DNA of 64,000 bases. Origin: Ampelocalamus luodianensis (taxonomy: Eukaryota; Streptophyta; Magnoliopsida; Poales; Poaceae). Below the pieces are notes generated by a model that was not told the origin of the DNA, ran no database searches, and was given only the letters and a program-made list of their open reading frames with translations. Position 1 is the first letter of the stretch, and every line of letters starts with the position of its first letter. This document shows, in pieces, positions 1-12,565 of the stretch. The stretch lies in assembly GCA_036346255.1 (NCBI GenBank), contig CM070632.1:19361408-19425407 (forward strand), given 5' to 3'. A program made the translations under genes and the position numbers.

Positions 1-1584
1 TTAGATTTTGGTAGCCGCCAAGAACACTTAATTCCAACTTACAGTTCAAAAGTTCTGGTATAATCTTTCCTACTATCCTGAATTCCTAACGTGAATGAAC
101 TGTCAAGTTGTCTTTTAATATATGATTAAGATAATGGCAGATTCAGGGTTTCCACCCAACTAGGTTGTTGTAGTATTTTTTGTTAACCTTTCTAGAACGA
201 TAAAGAACACTCAATTTGGAGTTGTATAACAAAAGATATGATTATTTCTCTACTGCTATGTAGTTCTGTCAGACAGATTCCATGTTCGACTTTCAGAGGA
301 TTATTGATGTAGGTTTTTGGCCGAATTGGGAGATCCCGCCAACTAGACTTTTGTGTAGGGTATTGTTATCTTTCCATAGGATCTAAGAGCACACCATTTC
401 GAGTCTCAGATCATTAGTTATGATTTATTTTGTACTTGTAGTCCAGATTGTAGTCCTACTAGACTGTCGGTTTATTTGAGTAGATCGACTTTGTGATCCT
501 TGGGTTAGGATGCTGCGATTAGAAGTTTCAAGAGATGTTGTGTTCACGTGGTTCCTTATTCAAGTATTTTATTTGTGTAGGAGGGAGAATTTTGAGTGTA
601 GCAGCTTCTGTCGTGCCTCATAACGCTTCGCAGAGTGGAAGGCATGTACATTGTAATTCTTAATGTTGATGAATGCTGAGTGCTTGTATTCATACTGTTA
701 TTTCTATGACCCATGATTACATTCAATGCTTTGTGTTCCTTTCATATCCGTTAATCCATGTTGAAAGAGAGGATGTCTTTCATTATTCATATTTCATCCC
801 ATTCATTTATTTGTTCATGTTTCTTCCACAGTAGTGGAAATTAAAAACCCATCAATTCCAGTATGGGCACGTAAGACCCACCATTCCAATGTGAGAAGAT
901 TTGGATCCCCGTGTGAAATATTCTTCATACGGGTCTTGGATCCCTGTATTTTGTTAAAAGCGGGCCTAAGTGAACACCGACGGGTGTGTCACTAGCTATA
1001 CCGGTATAAGCAGAAGTGTAGTTCATTCATTTTATTCATTCATATGTTCCTTTCAGTTCTATGTTCATATCCTTAATGATACTGTATTGTTCATATTCAG
1101 TGGAGTTCCAATTATTCTTTGTACTTGCTGAGTCTTGGACTCATTCTTGCCTTTGTTTGTTTGTTCTAGGTAATCGCTGTTGATGGCATTCATGGGAGGG
1201 AGTAGACACACATAATTCATTCACTTCACAATATTCAAGTTTCAATAATATGATTTTGTTCATGTCTTTCATTCGTTAAGTGATGAATTGTAATAAATAG
1301 AGGTTGATGATGGATGATATCTTTCTCTATGTTATGGTTGATTAAATAACTGCGTGTGATCCTTGATTACTCCTTTGATATAATTATCTTAGTGGATTCA
1401 GTATACTTGAATAGTTGAAGTTTGTGAATTGCCGTTGGAGTCAGGTTATATTCATGCATTTGTTTTGTTATATGTTGACCTGTTTATACTATTAGATGAG
1501 ACATTGTTTAAATTTTTCTGCTATATGACTATTTGTTAGATTCTTTAGGGAACATTTTGGCTTCCGAATAGCCAGGGTGTTACA
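1..1584 (+). repeat. Left LTR (5' part outside window)
   Basis: From 411 this copy matches the right LTR closely. Positions 1-410 have no counterpart in the right LTR, whose first 35 bases are different. The simplest reading is that the right LTR lost an internal block of at least 410 bp. The alternative is that 1-410 is unrelated flanking DNA. The end is set by TGTTACA followed by the primer site. Confidence 0.7.
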
Positions 1585-1586
1585 GT

Positions 1587-1598
1587 TGGTATCAGGGC
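1587..1598 (+). other. Primer binding site (initiator Met-tRNA type)
   Basis: TGGTATCAGGGC lies two bases after the LTR end. The usual plant site is TGGTATCAGAGC, so one base differs. It fixes the element's orientation as plus. Confidence 0.8.
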
Positions 1599-4500
1599 AG
1601 GTTTTAGGTCCGTGGTAATTAAGTTATTAAAATGACACACTGTGCACAGTAGGTGGGGTTTGGGTAATCCATTGTATCCGCATTTCTAGTGGTATGTTTC
1701 ATCATGTTGAACTGCTCTTGAATTGCTTCTGTACTATCACTCTTGTTGTTAATATATGATCTGCTATGATATTCTATATCTATGAATTTATACTATGATT
1801 GTCATGAGATGATACTGTATATTCATAATTGATTATTTTGGTGATGCGTGTTGATAACAGATGTTAAGAAGTTGAGGTCGTGGTTGTTGCCCTGAGATTC
1901 ACCAGGTTACACCACCGTTCGTGGTTTGTGGATAGGGGAGTTGATACCCTTGAGTACCAAAGTTACAGGTGTTGAGCGTGAGTTGCTTTAGAAAGTTGTT
2001 CTCTTCCTTGATTTTTGAATTTTGTCTGATTCTTATCCTGTGGAGGTTGATGAACTTTTCTTGAGTTATTGCTTACATTTCAACTGATGAGTTTTCATTA
2101 GTCATTCTTGGCTCCATAATACGAATACTTGTTCTCCTAACTGCTAGTCTATTGTTGTTTTTGTGTGAACGTCGGTTATTAGCAAGATTGATCTTTTCAT
2201 GGGAGTTATGCACTTATTGTTGGAAAATATGACTCCTTTATTCAATAGGTATTTCAGATACTGCAAATTTTCTGTTGCAAGTGCTTTAACATGTGAAAGC
2301 TTTGGCTTTATGTATTTCTTTTGGATTACTTCGAGCGTTGAGGTTTAGTGTCTCTCTTTTGCTGAATGAAGGTGTTAGAATCCTTTTGTGATGTCTTATC
2401 ATGCTTAAAATGAGAAGCTATAACTAAACGAATAAATTGTTATGATGTGAGTTACCAAGTTGGGTTGTTAGCATGGTGCAAATCAATTATTCTTAACTAC
2501 CATCCATGAAAGTGAAATTGATTAATTTGAAATGTCATTGTATTTGATACATGGTGTATGTTAAATAAAGACTGTCCATATCCGTTCAGAACCTATGGAT
2601 CTTACATAAGTGCTAGATTTACCTATTTCCTGATATGCTAAAATTGTTGAAACCTGTATAAAGGACCAGATAGGTGCTGGTGTATCGATTCGTGAAACCT
2701 TGTTTATAGAAAATTATGTTAGTGAATCTTTAATTATGTTTTGAACTGATTTCTGAACAAAGGTGAAATGTTGAATCTATGTTTATAAATGGTTATGTGA
2801 TTGCAAATGGAATTAATACCGTATGTACACACATGATTAGTACAATCATTAATTGTTAATGAGCGCTGAAGATGTTGTTGAGCAACACTAACAGTTGAGT
2901 AGATGAATTTCGTAAGTAGTCTTTGATAGCGTGCCTTGTGATATTGTTATTGTTTGGTATAATCTTGTTATAATAAATTTGTTTCAACCTTGTGGTTTGT
3001 GTTTCCTTTGGAAAGTTTTAGGATGGAGTAATAAAGTTTGATGATTCTTGGTACTAGTGTATGTTGTCGATGTTATTAATTGTCAGAATGTGAGATTGAG
3101 GTTAATTATCGTAGTAATTTGATCACCTATGGTGATATTTCCTAAATGATCAAATTTCAAGTTTTTTGTTCATGATCTTTTGGGGGTCAAGCTTTATGTG
3201 GTAAATGAAGTTTGTCGAGTAAAGCGATATGTTGCAAAGTTATAATGGTTATTCAGTGATGCAAGTGCTTTGATCTTAAATGCTTGTTTGTTCTTATCTG
3301 TTAAGGTTCGATATTCTCTTCTTGTGAGGTCTATGCTTTCAACTGTGGACTCCACTTATGTTCTATGAGTTCATTGCTTAATTGGTTTTCCCCTTGGTCC
3401 TGTGTTCATTGCGAGTGGTAAATAATTTTCTAGTTGGTGAAAATCGTTTCCATTTGCCTCTTCTTTTGAGAAAGAATCAACTCATTCTTTTCACGTGAGT
3501 CTTTCGAAGTGTTTTCTAATTGTTGTTGTGAAATTGATGTTAATACTTGTAGTAATTTGATCGTCTTTGGTGATATCGTGCAGATAAGAATGTTTCAAGT
3601 TTAGCTTTCGTGATATTTTGGAGCTCATGAATCATCTGGTAGCTGAAATTATTTTAAATAAATTGAGGTATTGGATTGTCTTGTTGCTTCTTAAGAGATT
3701 CGTGTGATTTAATATTAAGGGCTCTTTGGTCTGAGTTGGCAACGTAAGGTTGCAATCAAAGAAAATTATGTTGGTTCTTTAAGAGGAGAATAATCTACTT
3801 GTTTTTTTTTTGTGAAATCCCGTAAATGAAAATGTTTCGAGTTTGGTGACTGAGATCATTTGGATCTCATGTTTCTTGTGTAGTTGAACTGTTCCGAGCA
3901 AATATGACGTGTTGAAGAATTGTATTTGGTTCTTAATTAGTTCTTGTGGTTTGGACTAAAGACCTTATCTTGTTCGTTGTGGCAAAGTGTTGCTAGTCAA
4001 AGGATTGATTTCAGTGTTAAAGGAAAGAGTGCAGTAGGAGTATTTGAGAATTTGAGTCAAGTTTTTTAACTTGTGGTTATTTGAATCGTTCCTAAACTTT
4101 CTACTCTTTCCGCTCAAGAGATGTCGAGTTTCAATCGCAATGTTTTTTTCTTATTGGCTGTTATTTGCTATTTTCTTTTGAGGGATGTGTGCCCTCAACT
4201 ATGAACTCAACTTTCATTTTTCAATATCACTATTCTCAGAATAATTCTTTTGGTTTCGTGCTCGCTGTGAGGAGCAACGTTTTCTTGTGTGAGGAAACTT
4301 GTCTTTGTTCGCCTCTTTCTTTTGAGAAAGGATCAACAATTTTGTGTTACAAAGTTTTACAAAGTGTAATTTTTGGCAACTGTTGGTGGTGGATAAGAAA
4401 TTGTAATGGTGAGATTTTGCTACCAAGCTATTGGAGGAGTAGTAGAAGATGAATTGGTTTTAATCTGTACCTCTTGGAGGAAATTTTATTCACATGGAAT

Positions 4501-5824
4501 GTTTGGCTTTGAAGTAAATCTGAATAGTGTTACGACTGAGTAGAACCTATGGTATAGTGAAATTCCAGAACTTCAGTTCATGTTGAAAGGTTGGGGATTA
4601 TCGAAGGTATGGAAACCTTGATTAATTTTATGGAGTAACACAATTGGATAGTATTGCAAGATTGTGTGGGTGATTTCTAATGATGTCAATGAGTGAATAT
4701 GTTAGAATTGTGGGAATGTTAGAGATTTAATCCGATAATTTCACTATCTGTTATAAGAGAAATTCGTTGTAGAGGTCTTAGAGGTTAAATTGGGGCTTTA
4801 CATTTTTATGCTAGACCTTTGGTCGCCCAATGATTGTGTGTAGAGAAAATAGAATAATGACATTTCCTGAGCGGTGGAATGAGCATTGATAGAACCCTTT
4901 TGATGTAGTACATGGGCGTGTGTACTGATGATTCTGAGTTATTCTTGAAAGTTGGAGGTGATATGATTGCGTGGAATCTATTTTGAGGTGCTTTAGGTGC
5001 CTTCTGTCAAATTAATTTCGTCAGTAGAAGAGTTGTCTAGAGTGTTCGGTGGGATCAATATAGCCTCCTCACAAAGGTGTGGATGATTATTTCGGTTTGA
5101 GCATAATTTGAGGATGTTAAATTTAGAGGTTGAGCTCGTGGGGTATGCGATGAGTTCGAATTCCAAGATTTGAGAGAAATTTTATTCCTAAAAGAGAAAC
5201 TAAGAAAAAGGATGTCTTCTTGGGTAGTGAAGCGTTTTCTTTATTCTCGCTTGAGCTTTGTGTTGTTGACTGATGTCTTTGGCAATTTGAGTTGGCGCTG
5301 TACTAGCATGTATGATTCTTTCCAATTCAGACAAAATAAAAGAAGTATTTGATTTGGGCATTCGAGTGATTTCTCCTTTGGCTTTCGTGGTGTTCATTCG
5401 TAAACTGCCTAATTAGAAAGTGGAATTGTTTTCAAGATGAATTGTCAATTTTGAATTTGATCCTTTTGGTGGAGAGTTGGCATTACGTGGTTGCGACGAG
5501 AATTCTTTATTTTCCGTTGGATTCTCTTTGTAAAACAGTTGTTTAAAAACGAGTTCTGTTGTGCATTCTTGATTAACGGAGGTGCTTCTTATTAGATGAA
5601 GAGTTTGATACTGAGCATGTTGTGTGCTTTTGTACCAAAGGGAAAGTTGGCTCAAGTACATTGGTTCGTTTTCGACAGTTGCAGGGATTAGGAAGTTGGC
5701 GTATCGCTTCGACCGTCTTGGGTCCATACGCAAGGAATGCCACATCTGGTATGTTCTGGTGCTAAGTGAGTAACTGAGCCATTCAAAGCTTGAGATTTTG
5801 TTAAAGACGTTGACCATCGAGTAG
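1599..5824 (+). other. Internal region of the gypsy element, no intact gene
   Basis: AT-rich DNA with stops in every frame. Short ORFs (for example 4165-4452) have no recognisable domain. Several stretches are loosely repeated, for example the 'gagaaaggatcaac' type strings near 3470 and 4325, suggesting old internal duplications. I recognise no gag, protease or reverse-transcriptase motif. Confidence 0.5.
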
Positions 5825-6000
5825 GATCTTACCTTTGAATCTCTTCTTATGAATGTACTTAGAAATGTCAGATTGAGTGTTAGGATGAGCATCGTTTACG
5901 TCATGGTGTTGTGGTCATGTCAGTCCGAGAGATAGGTGACTTAGGAGTTGGAGTCTCGCATGCCCGAGCGTTGTCCAGAGTTGTTCACGTCGAGGACATG
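5825..6000 (+). pseudogene. Decayed 3' end of gypsy polyprotein
   Basis: Read on the plus strand with stops and frame changes ignored, this stretch resembles the C-terminal tail of Ty3/gypsy polyproteins. A DLTF start corresponds to the usual DLTYEE, then come a VLWS segment matching KVQWS and a RCPELF-like stretch matching the terminal 'HPELF' region. It lies about 100 bp before the polypurine tract, the expected place. It is broken by at least one stop and cannot make protein. The assignment rests on short motif similarity seen by eye. Confidence 0.5.
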
Positions 6001-6085
6001 TTATCTGTTGTTGTTGTTTTTTTTTCAGTTTTGGTGTTCTTTCTAGAAGAATGGTGATAGTAGAATTCGGGGTCGAATTCTTTTT

Positions 6086-6098
6086 AAGGGGGGTAAAA
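6086..6098 (+). other. Polypurine tract
   Basis: AAGGGGGGTAAAA directly precedes the TG of the right LTR. It is the normal plus-strand primer for LTR retrotransposons. Confidence 0.8.
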
Positions 6099-7274
6099 TG
6101 TAATATCCCAATTATCATTAGTGAGTGCAATAAGATCATTAGTTATGATTTATTTTGTACTTGTTGTCCAGATTGTAGTCCTGCTAGACTGTCGGTTTAT
6201 TTGAGTAGATCGACTTTGTGATCCTTGGGTTAGGATGTTGCGATTAGAAGTTTCAAGTGATGTCCTATTCACGTGGTTCCTTATTCAAGTATTTAATTTG
6301 TGTAGGAGGGGGAATTTCAAGTGTAGCAGCTTCTGTCGTGCCTCATAACGCTTCGCAGAGCGGAAGGCAAGTACATTGTAATTCTTATTGTTGATGAATG
6401 CTGAGTGCTTGTATTCATACTGTTATTTCTATGACCCATGATTACATTCAATGCTTCGTGTTTCTTTCATATCCGTTAATCCATGTTGAAAGAGAGGATG
6501 TCTTTCACTATTCATATTTCATCCCTTTCATTCATTTGTTCATGTTTCTTCCACGGGAGTGGAAATTAAAGACCCATCAATTTCAGTATGGGCACGTAAG
6601 ACCCACCATTCCAATGTAGATAGATTTGGATCCCCGTATTTTGTTAAAAGCGGGCCTAAGTGAACACCGACAGGTGTGTCACTAGCTATACAGGTATAAG
6701 CATAAGTGCAGTTCATTCATTCCCTTCATTCATATGTTCCTTTCAGTTCTATGTTCATATCCTTAATGATACTGTATTGTTCATATTCAGTGGAGTTCCA
6801 ATTATTCTTTGTACTTGTTGAATCTTGGACTCATTCTTGCCTTTGTTTGTTTGTTCTAGGTGATCACTGTTGATGGCATTCATGGGAGGGAGTAGACACA
6901 CATAATTCATTCACTTCACAATATTCAAATATCAATAATATGATTTTGTTCCTGTCTTTCATTCGTTAAGTGATGAATTGTAATAAATAAAGGTTGATGA
7001 TGGATAATATCTTTCTCTGTGTTATGGTTGATTAAATAACTGCTTGTGATCCTTGATTACTCCTTTGATATAATTATCTTAGTGGATTCAGTAGACTTGA
7101 ATAGTTGAAGTTTGTGAATTGCTGTTGGAGTCAGATTATATTCGTGCATTTGTTCTGTTATATGTTGACCTGTTTATACCATTAGATGAGACATTGATTA
7201 AATTCTTCCGCTATATGACTGTTTGTTAGATTCTTTAGGGAATATTTTTGCTTCCGAATAGCCGGGGTGTTACA
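6099..7274 (+). repeat. Right LTR of gypsy element
   Basis: Begins TGTAATATCCC and ends GGGTGTTACA. It matches the left LTR from 6134 on, with scattered substitutions and a roughly 25-base indel near 890/6625. Its first 35 bases join directly to sequence found at 411 of the left copy, so an internal deletion is likely. Confidence 0.8.
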
Positions 7275-8518
7275 CAAACGAACCATGTGTGCTCCAACCA
7301 GCAAACATACCATATGCAGGGAAATCATGAACTGACCATAGATATGCTCCCCGCATTGTAAAGTTTTTCTTAAGTGAAGCATCCCATGTTTGTACCCCCT
7401 CCCACAACTTGATAAGTTCGTCAACTAAAGGTTATATTAGAATATTTATTTTTTTCCCGGGATGTTCAGGGCCAGGGATAACAAGGCCAAGGAATATATA
7501 CTCCGGCTTCAAGAGCATGCTTGGCGAAATATTTAATGGAGCCACAAACACTGGCCAACATGAGTAAGGAGCAGCACCCAAACTAAATGGTGTGAAACCA
7601 TCGGTTGCTATAGCAAGACGCGCATTTCTAGGATCACTTGCAAAGTTTGGGAAGTCCTCGTCAAATTGTTGCTAAGCTTCCCCATCACATGGGTGCACCA
7701 TCTTACCAGATGTTGACTGACTATGTGACCGCATTAGCTTTGCTGTCTCCTCGTGTGCATACAGCCTTTGCAGTCTATCTACAATGGGGAGATACCGTAA
7801 TACTTTACGTGGGACTTTATTATGTCCTACCTCGTAGCGAGAGGTATCACATAAGTCACATTTGTCCTTATGCTCATTATCTTTCCAGCAAAGCATGCAG
7901 TTATTATAGCACAGATCAATTTTCATATATGGCATTCCGAGACCCTCTAACAACTTTTTTTGAACGGTAAAAGTCCTCGGACAACTTAGACTCTGGAGGC
8001 AAAAGTTTACGAATTATCCGTAATACATCGTTATAGTGTGCAATTGACATATTGTACCGTGACTTCATAGCTAGCAAACGACGACAGCAGACAGACTTGA
8101 GTGTGTTGTGTTCTCATGGACTAGTTCGTCGGCACTAGCGACCATTCTATAGAAAGCTTGGGCAGAGGTCGTTGGCTCCTCCCAATGGATGGTCACCGCC
8201 TAGGTCAATCAACAGATTGTCCATCCGATTACATTCATTGATTTCCTTGTGATCTATTGAAGGGTCGTGTCCATCATGTGTTGTCCATGTTTGATAGTTC
8301 GACCTAAACCCATATTTACTCAAGTGCAACTCTACAATATTCCTGTTGTGCCTAAAATACTTCCTACACTTTGCACATGGACACTTAATGGTGTCACCTT
8401 CAACTACCCTAGGATTTGAGAATGCATGATCTAAGGACTGTGTAGTTTGTTCAATCCATTCATTTGAGGGAGCTGTACCACGTTGCCAGCCACTATACAT
8501 CCATTCATGGTCTGCCAT
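7275..8518 (-). pseudogene. TNP2-type CACTA transposase, 5' part, interrupted
   Basis: The start at 8518 gives a protein beginning MADHEWMYSGW, the hallmark of the transposase-associated domain at the N-terminus of plant CACTA proteins. The zinc-binding motif CPCAKCRK follows about 50 residues later. Downstream on the same strand come KIDLCYNNCMLCWKD and LRYLPIVDRLQRLYA, typical of the TNP2 region that precedes the catalytic core, and HPCDGEA. The frame is broken between these blocks. The coding trace continues to about 7290 in degenerate form (a 'WSVHDFPAYGM'-like stretch) and is then cut by the gypsy LTR at 7274. In an intact element TNP2 would mediate excision and insertion; here it cannot be functional. 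The rest should lie left of the window. Confidence 0.75.
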
Positions 8519-8539
8519 GAAATAGTTCTGTGTGTGCAC

Positions 8540-9340
8540 AGCATGAATATATCAGGTGTAAAATTATATTTATTAAAACTAGGTATGTTGCATCTGTACT
8601 GTAGGAATATCCTATAGTGTTGGACCCAATTTAAGATTAAACCACCATGGCATATTGCAATTTATTAGACAAGATTCTATACTATATATGACCCAGCTGA
8701 CTAAGCAATATCAATATTATTCTCGTAATTACCAAGATTGGAACATTTGCACATAATTAATAATTTAGCAATCAACAGAAGAGTAGACGAGAGCTTACCA
8801 ATAACAGTTGTTAGCAAAATAAGGTAGCCTCGGTATGAAGACCTTGAGACTTCCGTCTTTAGTTCCCAAATCTGCTATAAAACGAGGCTTTCTACGTTTG
8901 ATCAAGCTATTGGTTATCTATTTGCTAAGAGTCTGCAGCGAACCAAGACTTAACATTAGTCTTCTATACGATAAACTTAGTAAGTTATTCAGTGAGTTAT
9001 CCAATAGAGGCATTCCATTAGCTAACCAAATCTATAGTCCCGTAAGGAAATGACCAACCCTCATAGTTTAATACTCGATTATAATGTGACGAAGTTAAAG
9101 GCATTATATTACTCATTAAACCAATGCAGCAAACACACTACAGTGCAACAATCCACATGCATGTCTTGATCCACCACTCCACTTATAGTCAAGGGGAATA
9201 TTAGTGTTGCCTCGCATTGACATTTTTTCCTTTAGCCCCAGTTCCTGAATGAATAAAAACATATGATTTCTCTGAAGACAAGAATTGAAACACATATAAT
9301 TTCTATATACAAGAGTGCAGAGTTTAGTATTGAAAAGAGT
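8540..9340. other. CACTA 5' flank of transposase, no gene seen
   Basis: AT-rich DNA between the transposase start and the GC-rich tandem repeat. It should hold the promoter and leader of the minus-strand transposase. I see no convincing ORF or domain. Confidence 0.5.
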
Positions 9341-9344
9341 GGAG

Positions 9345-9785
9345 GTTGCGGGGAGCACGGCCGGAGATGGCGTGGAGGTGGCGGGCGCGGCCTAAGATGG
9401 GGTGGAGGCGTCAAATTGGGGGTGGAGCTAGGGATTTGGAGAGGAGGGAGTGGCTGCGGCCAGAGATGGCGTGGAGGAGGCGGGCGCGACCGGAGAGGGC
9501 ATGTAGGCGGCGGATTGGGGATGGAGCTAGGGATTTGGAGGGGAGGTAGTGCCGGCAGCTGGAGATGGCGTGGAGGTGGTGGGCGTGGCCGGAGATGGCG
9601 TGGAGTTGGCGGGCGTGGCCAGAGATGGCGTGGGGGCGGCAGATTGAGGAGGGAGCTAGGGATTTGGCGTGGAGGTGGCGGGCGCGGCCGGAGGTGGCGT
9701 GGAGGTGGCAGGCGCGATTGGAGATGGTGGAGGTGGCGGATTGGGTAGAGGCACGGCCGGAGATGGTGGAGGCGATGGATTAGGG
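9345..9785. repeat. GC-rich minisatellite
   Basis: Imperfect tandem repeats built from GGAGATGGCGTGGAGG, TGGCGGGCGCGGCC and GGAGCTAGGGATTTGGAG, unit length variable at about 27-45 bp. All ORFs across it, in both directions, are low-complexity Gly/Arg/Trp or Pro/Ser translations of the repeat. It lies inside the CACTA element near its end. Not considered coding. Confidence 0.75.
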
Positions 9786-9849
9786 AGAGCTAAGGATTTC
9801 AGCAATTGACTAGTAGAGCGGCTCAGTCGATTTTTTTTATGTCCCGCGT

Positions 9850-10092
9850 GCGGACAACCAACCACTTAACTTGACGGTTGTAACCGTTAGGAAAATATAT
9901 TATATTGATGGTTTTATTATAACTGTCAGGAAATTTAGAATTTTGTTGAGGGAGTTACTATTCCTGTGACCAAAATAGTATAACTTGACGGTCGTTGTGG
10001 GCCCGTCAGCATAATTCGGGTAAACTTGATGGTCGTTGCGGGCCCGTCAACGTAATTAGTGGCCGTCAGGTTTGCTCTGTTTTCTAGTAGTG
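9850..10092. repeat. CACTA subterminal repeat block and terminus
   Basis: Repeated TTGACGG and CCGTCA/CCGTTA units in both orientations at about 9869-10075, then the terminus CTAGTAGTG ending at 10092. In characterised CACTAs such units bind the element's own regulatory protein. TAA follows as the possible 3-bp target copy. Confidence 0.65.
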
Positions 10093-10315
10093 TAAAGATA
10101 GCTCCTACAATGGGTTGTCTTTTTACATATCTTTATAAACAAATCCTTTATGTATAACGTGTCTTATTTCTCGTGTTACAGTCGACTACTGCATGAGAAA
10201 CGGCCTAATTCTCTATGCTCCCTCTCTCATCCACATCATCTAATGTCTTACGTGGCAAGTCTTATAGACAGTTAACATCACACTATTATACATGCTTAAG
10301 AAAAGAAGTAGCTAG
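10093..10315 (-). mobile_element. MITE-like dispersed repeat
   Basis: This sequence is also present, inverted, at about 29498-29700. Both copies share the elements GTAAAAAGACAAC, CATGCAGTAGTCGACTGTAA and GATGTGGATGAGAGAG. It is short, AT-rich and non-coding. The termini and family are not certain. Confidence 0.55.
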
Positions 10316-10488
10316 AACCGTCTGTGATATGTGGATATCACAGATGGTTAGTAAATAGAACCGTCTGTGATATGTGGATATCACAGACGGTTGGTAACTA
10401 GACCGTCTGTGATAACCGCTAGTTATCACAGACGTACAAAAACACAGACGGTTCCGAACCGTCTGTGATGACGTTTTCTGTAGTAGTG
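10316..10488. mobile_element. CACTA end fragment
   Basis: Five or more ACCGTCTGTGAT / ATCACAGACGGT units in alternating orientation, ending TTTTCTGTAGTAGTG at 10488. It matches, inverted, the CACTA terminus at 47796. No second terminus is seen, so it is a truncated end. Confidence 0.7.
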
Positions 10489-11177
10489 TAGACGAGTGGC
10501 CCGTGAAATGCTTTTATTTACACTTTTAATATTGAGTATAATTACAGTTTAGAATTATGATGAAACGTGTTTTAATTGAGATTTTTCTAAATGACAATGG
10601 ATTATATACAGGCACATTGATTTGGGGTATTATTCCTCGTTTACTCCTTTTTGGTCATAAATTCTTGTAGAGTAGTCCTTGTGCATGATGTGTACTGCTC
10701 CAGTCTCGTGGACATCTTTCACATGCATAAACATATAAGAGATTCCTTAATTATCTTCACTTGTTTGGCGCGACAACCAAGAAATGATGCACCATATTCA
10801 TCTTTGGCCTTATATTGTTGGAGTCGGATGATCTATTATCTAAACATAAGATGTGTGCGTGCATATTGATACTGGCATCACCCTGTGTGTTATGCACGCT
10901 ATGACCAGTGTGTACACACGCATTGTAGCTTCATCAGTCTCTCATTGTTACATACCGCTAGTCTAATGCATCTGAGGTACTATGCACATCTTTTTGCTAT
11001 ATCTCTCTGCATCCACTGCCATCTTTAGCACTTGCATTAGACCTCTAGCTAAAATCCCGTGCAATTGTGTTCCTAGGTGCTACAATATCTACATATATTC
11101 AATTGTAGCTAGGTGCTACAATGTATACATTCATATATGAAAATAGAGTTATATTCGTCGAGGTAACAATAAATATA
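10489..11177. other. Intergenic, nothing recognised
   Basis: AT-rich DNA. The short ORF at 10651-10869 has no recognisable motif. A near-duplicate 'taggtgctacaat' occurs at about 11073 and 11109. Confidence 0.5.
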
Positions 11178-12479
11178 GAGTAAATTTCATAAAACTACAC
11201 TACGATTAGCGAAACTGTCACAAAACAACACTTTTATGGATGTGTATCACATAACTACACTTAATTTGGTAAATCGTTTCATAAAACTGCACTTCTGTTG
11301 AATCCAACAAAATTGACATCCCGAACCCACTGGCCAGTTCCACATCCTCACAACTCCCCCGTTTGCTGGCAAGAACGAATTGCCACACAAGCAACACATA
11401 ATCTAGCCCGCTCAAGATGGATAGAATGCTTGCACTAACTTCTAATGGGTTTTGTTCCAAAATCTTAAATCACACAAGAAAACATACCACATGACAGTAC
11501 TACATCTCTCCTTAGCTTCTTTTTGCATGTTTTGTAAGTGTGCCCTTGCTTGTTGCAGTTATGTGTCGCTTGTGTGACAATTTCCACTACTACACAAAAG
11601 ATCATCACAGACGGTTCGGAACCGTCATCATAGATGGTTTTTGAACCGTCTGAATTTATATGTCTGTGATAACAGACGGTTATCACAAACGGTTCACAAA
11701 CCGTCTGTGATAAGTCACAACACAGATGGTTTTTTGTTAAAACCGTCTGTGAAGGGCTAGTATCACAGACGGTTTCTACTAAAAACCGTCTATGATACGA
11801 AGGATATCACAGACGGTGCTATTTACAAACTATCTGTGATTGGAGACATATCACAGATGGTTAGTAAATAGAACCGCCTATGATATCCGACATATCACAG
11901 GAATGGTGAAAACTGTCTGTGATACTAGCCCTTCACAGACGGTTTAACGATAAAACCAGACTAGTTGTGGATAGGTCCTATTAGGTTGCTTAATGTATTA
12001 ATCTGGCACAATCACTGATTTTTGTATGCTTTGTGTGATTTGTCTGTGCCTAGCACTGGAAGGTATTGCAAATTTGTATGCTCTGTTGAACCGCTCAATG
12101 ATGTTAATAGTCTTATGCTGAAATTGAATTGATAATTAGTTCATATTTGAGCTCTAATGAATTGCTAACTGTTGTACACATACAAATTTATACATTCTGA
12201 TATACAATTAAATTGCTAACTGATCTTACAAATGCAATTGGAGGTTATATTGTGTATAGATTGTATGTCTTTTAAATGACCTGAAGGATTCACATGTTTA
12301 TATATCAATTATGTCTTTTAAATTTGCTATTCCATTCCAAAACAAGACCAAATGAGTTAAAAACTACTACAACACCTCTTCACCTGCCTCTCGCCATTCA
12401 TTTCACCTTTGCCTGTGTAACCGTGTTCATGCCGGTCAAGTTCTCCTCCCTTACGTCCCACCATTCCATTCATGATCTA

Positions 12480-12526
12480 TTCTCTATAAAGTTTCTAAGC
12501 AGTGGCTGCTTGTGCCTTTAAAACCG

Positions 12527-12565
<39 letters not shown>

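Larger units (their letters stand above)
1..7274 (+). mobile_element. Decayed Ty3/gypsy-type LTR retrotransposon (left end outside window)
   Basis: About 1.17 kb of sequence is repeated in direct orientation at roughly 411-1584 and 6134-7274, as expected for two LTRs. The left copy ends in TGTTACA and is followed at once by TGGTATCAGGGC, close to the initiator-Met tRNA primer site. The right copy begins TGTAATATCCC just after a polypurine tract. Between them lie 4.5 kb without a long ORF, but a degenerate end of a gypsy polyprotein can be read near 5825-6000. The element has interrupted a CACTA transposase gene, which resumes at 7275. Target duplication cannot be tested because the left flank is outside the window. 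Confidence 0.85.
7275..10092 (-). mobile_element. CACTA (En/Spm-type) element, visible terminal part
   Basis: The right end reads TTTTCTAGTAGTG, the reverse complement of the CACTA terminus CACTACTAGAAAA. Short inverted and direct units with the core TTGACGG/CCGTCA crowd the last 230 bp, as in CACTA subterminal regions. A TNP2-type transposase is read on the minus strand at 7275-8518. The left part of the element lies beyond the gypsy insertion and outside the window. The terminal type (CACTACTAG, TTGACGG) differs from the two other CACTAs here (CACTACTAC, ACAGACGG), so it is another family. Confidence 0.8.

Noticed and set aside
9263..9865. Gly/Arg-rich and Pro-rich ORFs
   Set aside because: Translations of a minisatellite, low complexity in every frame.
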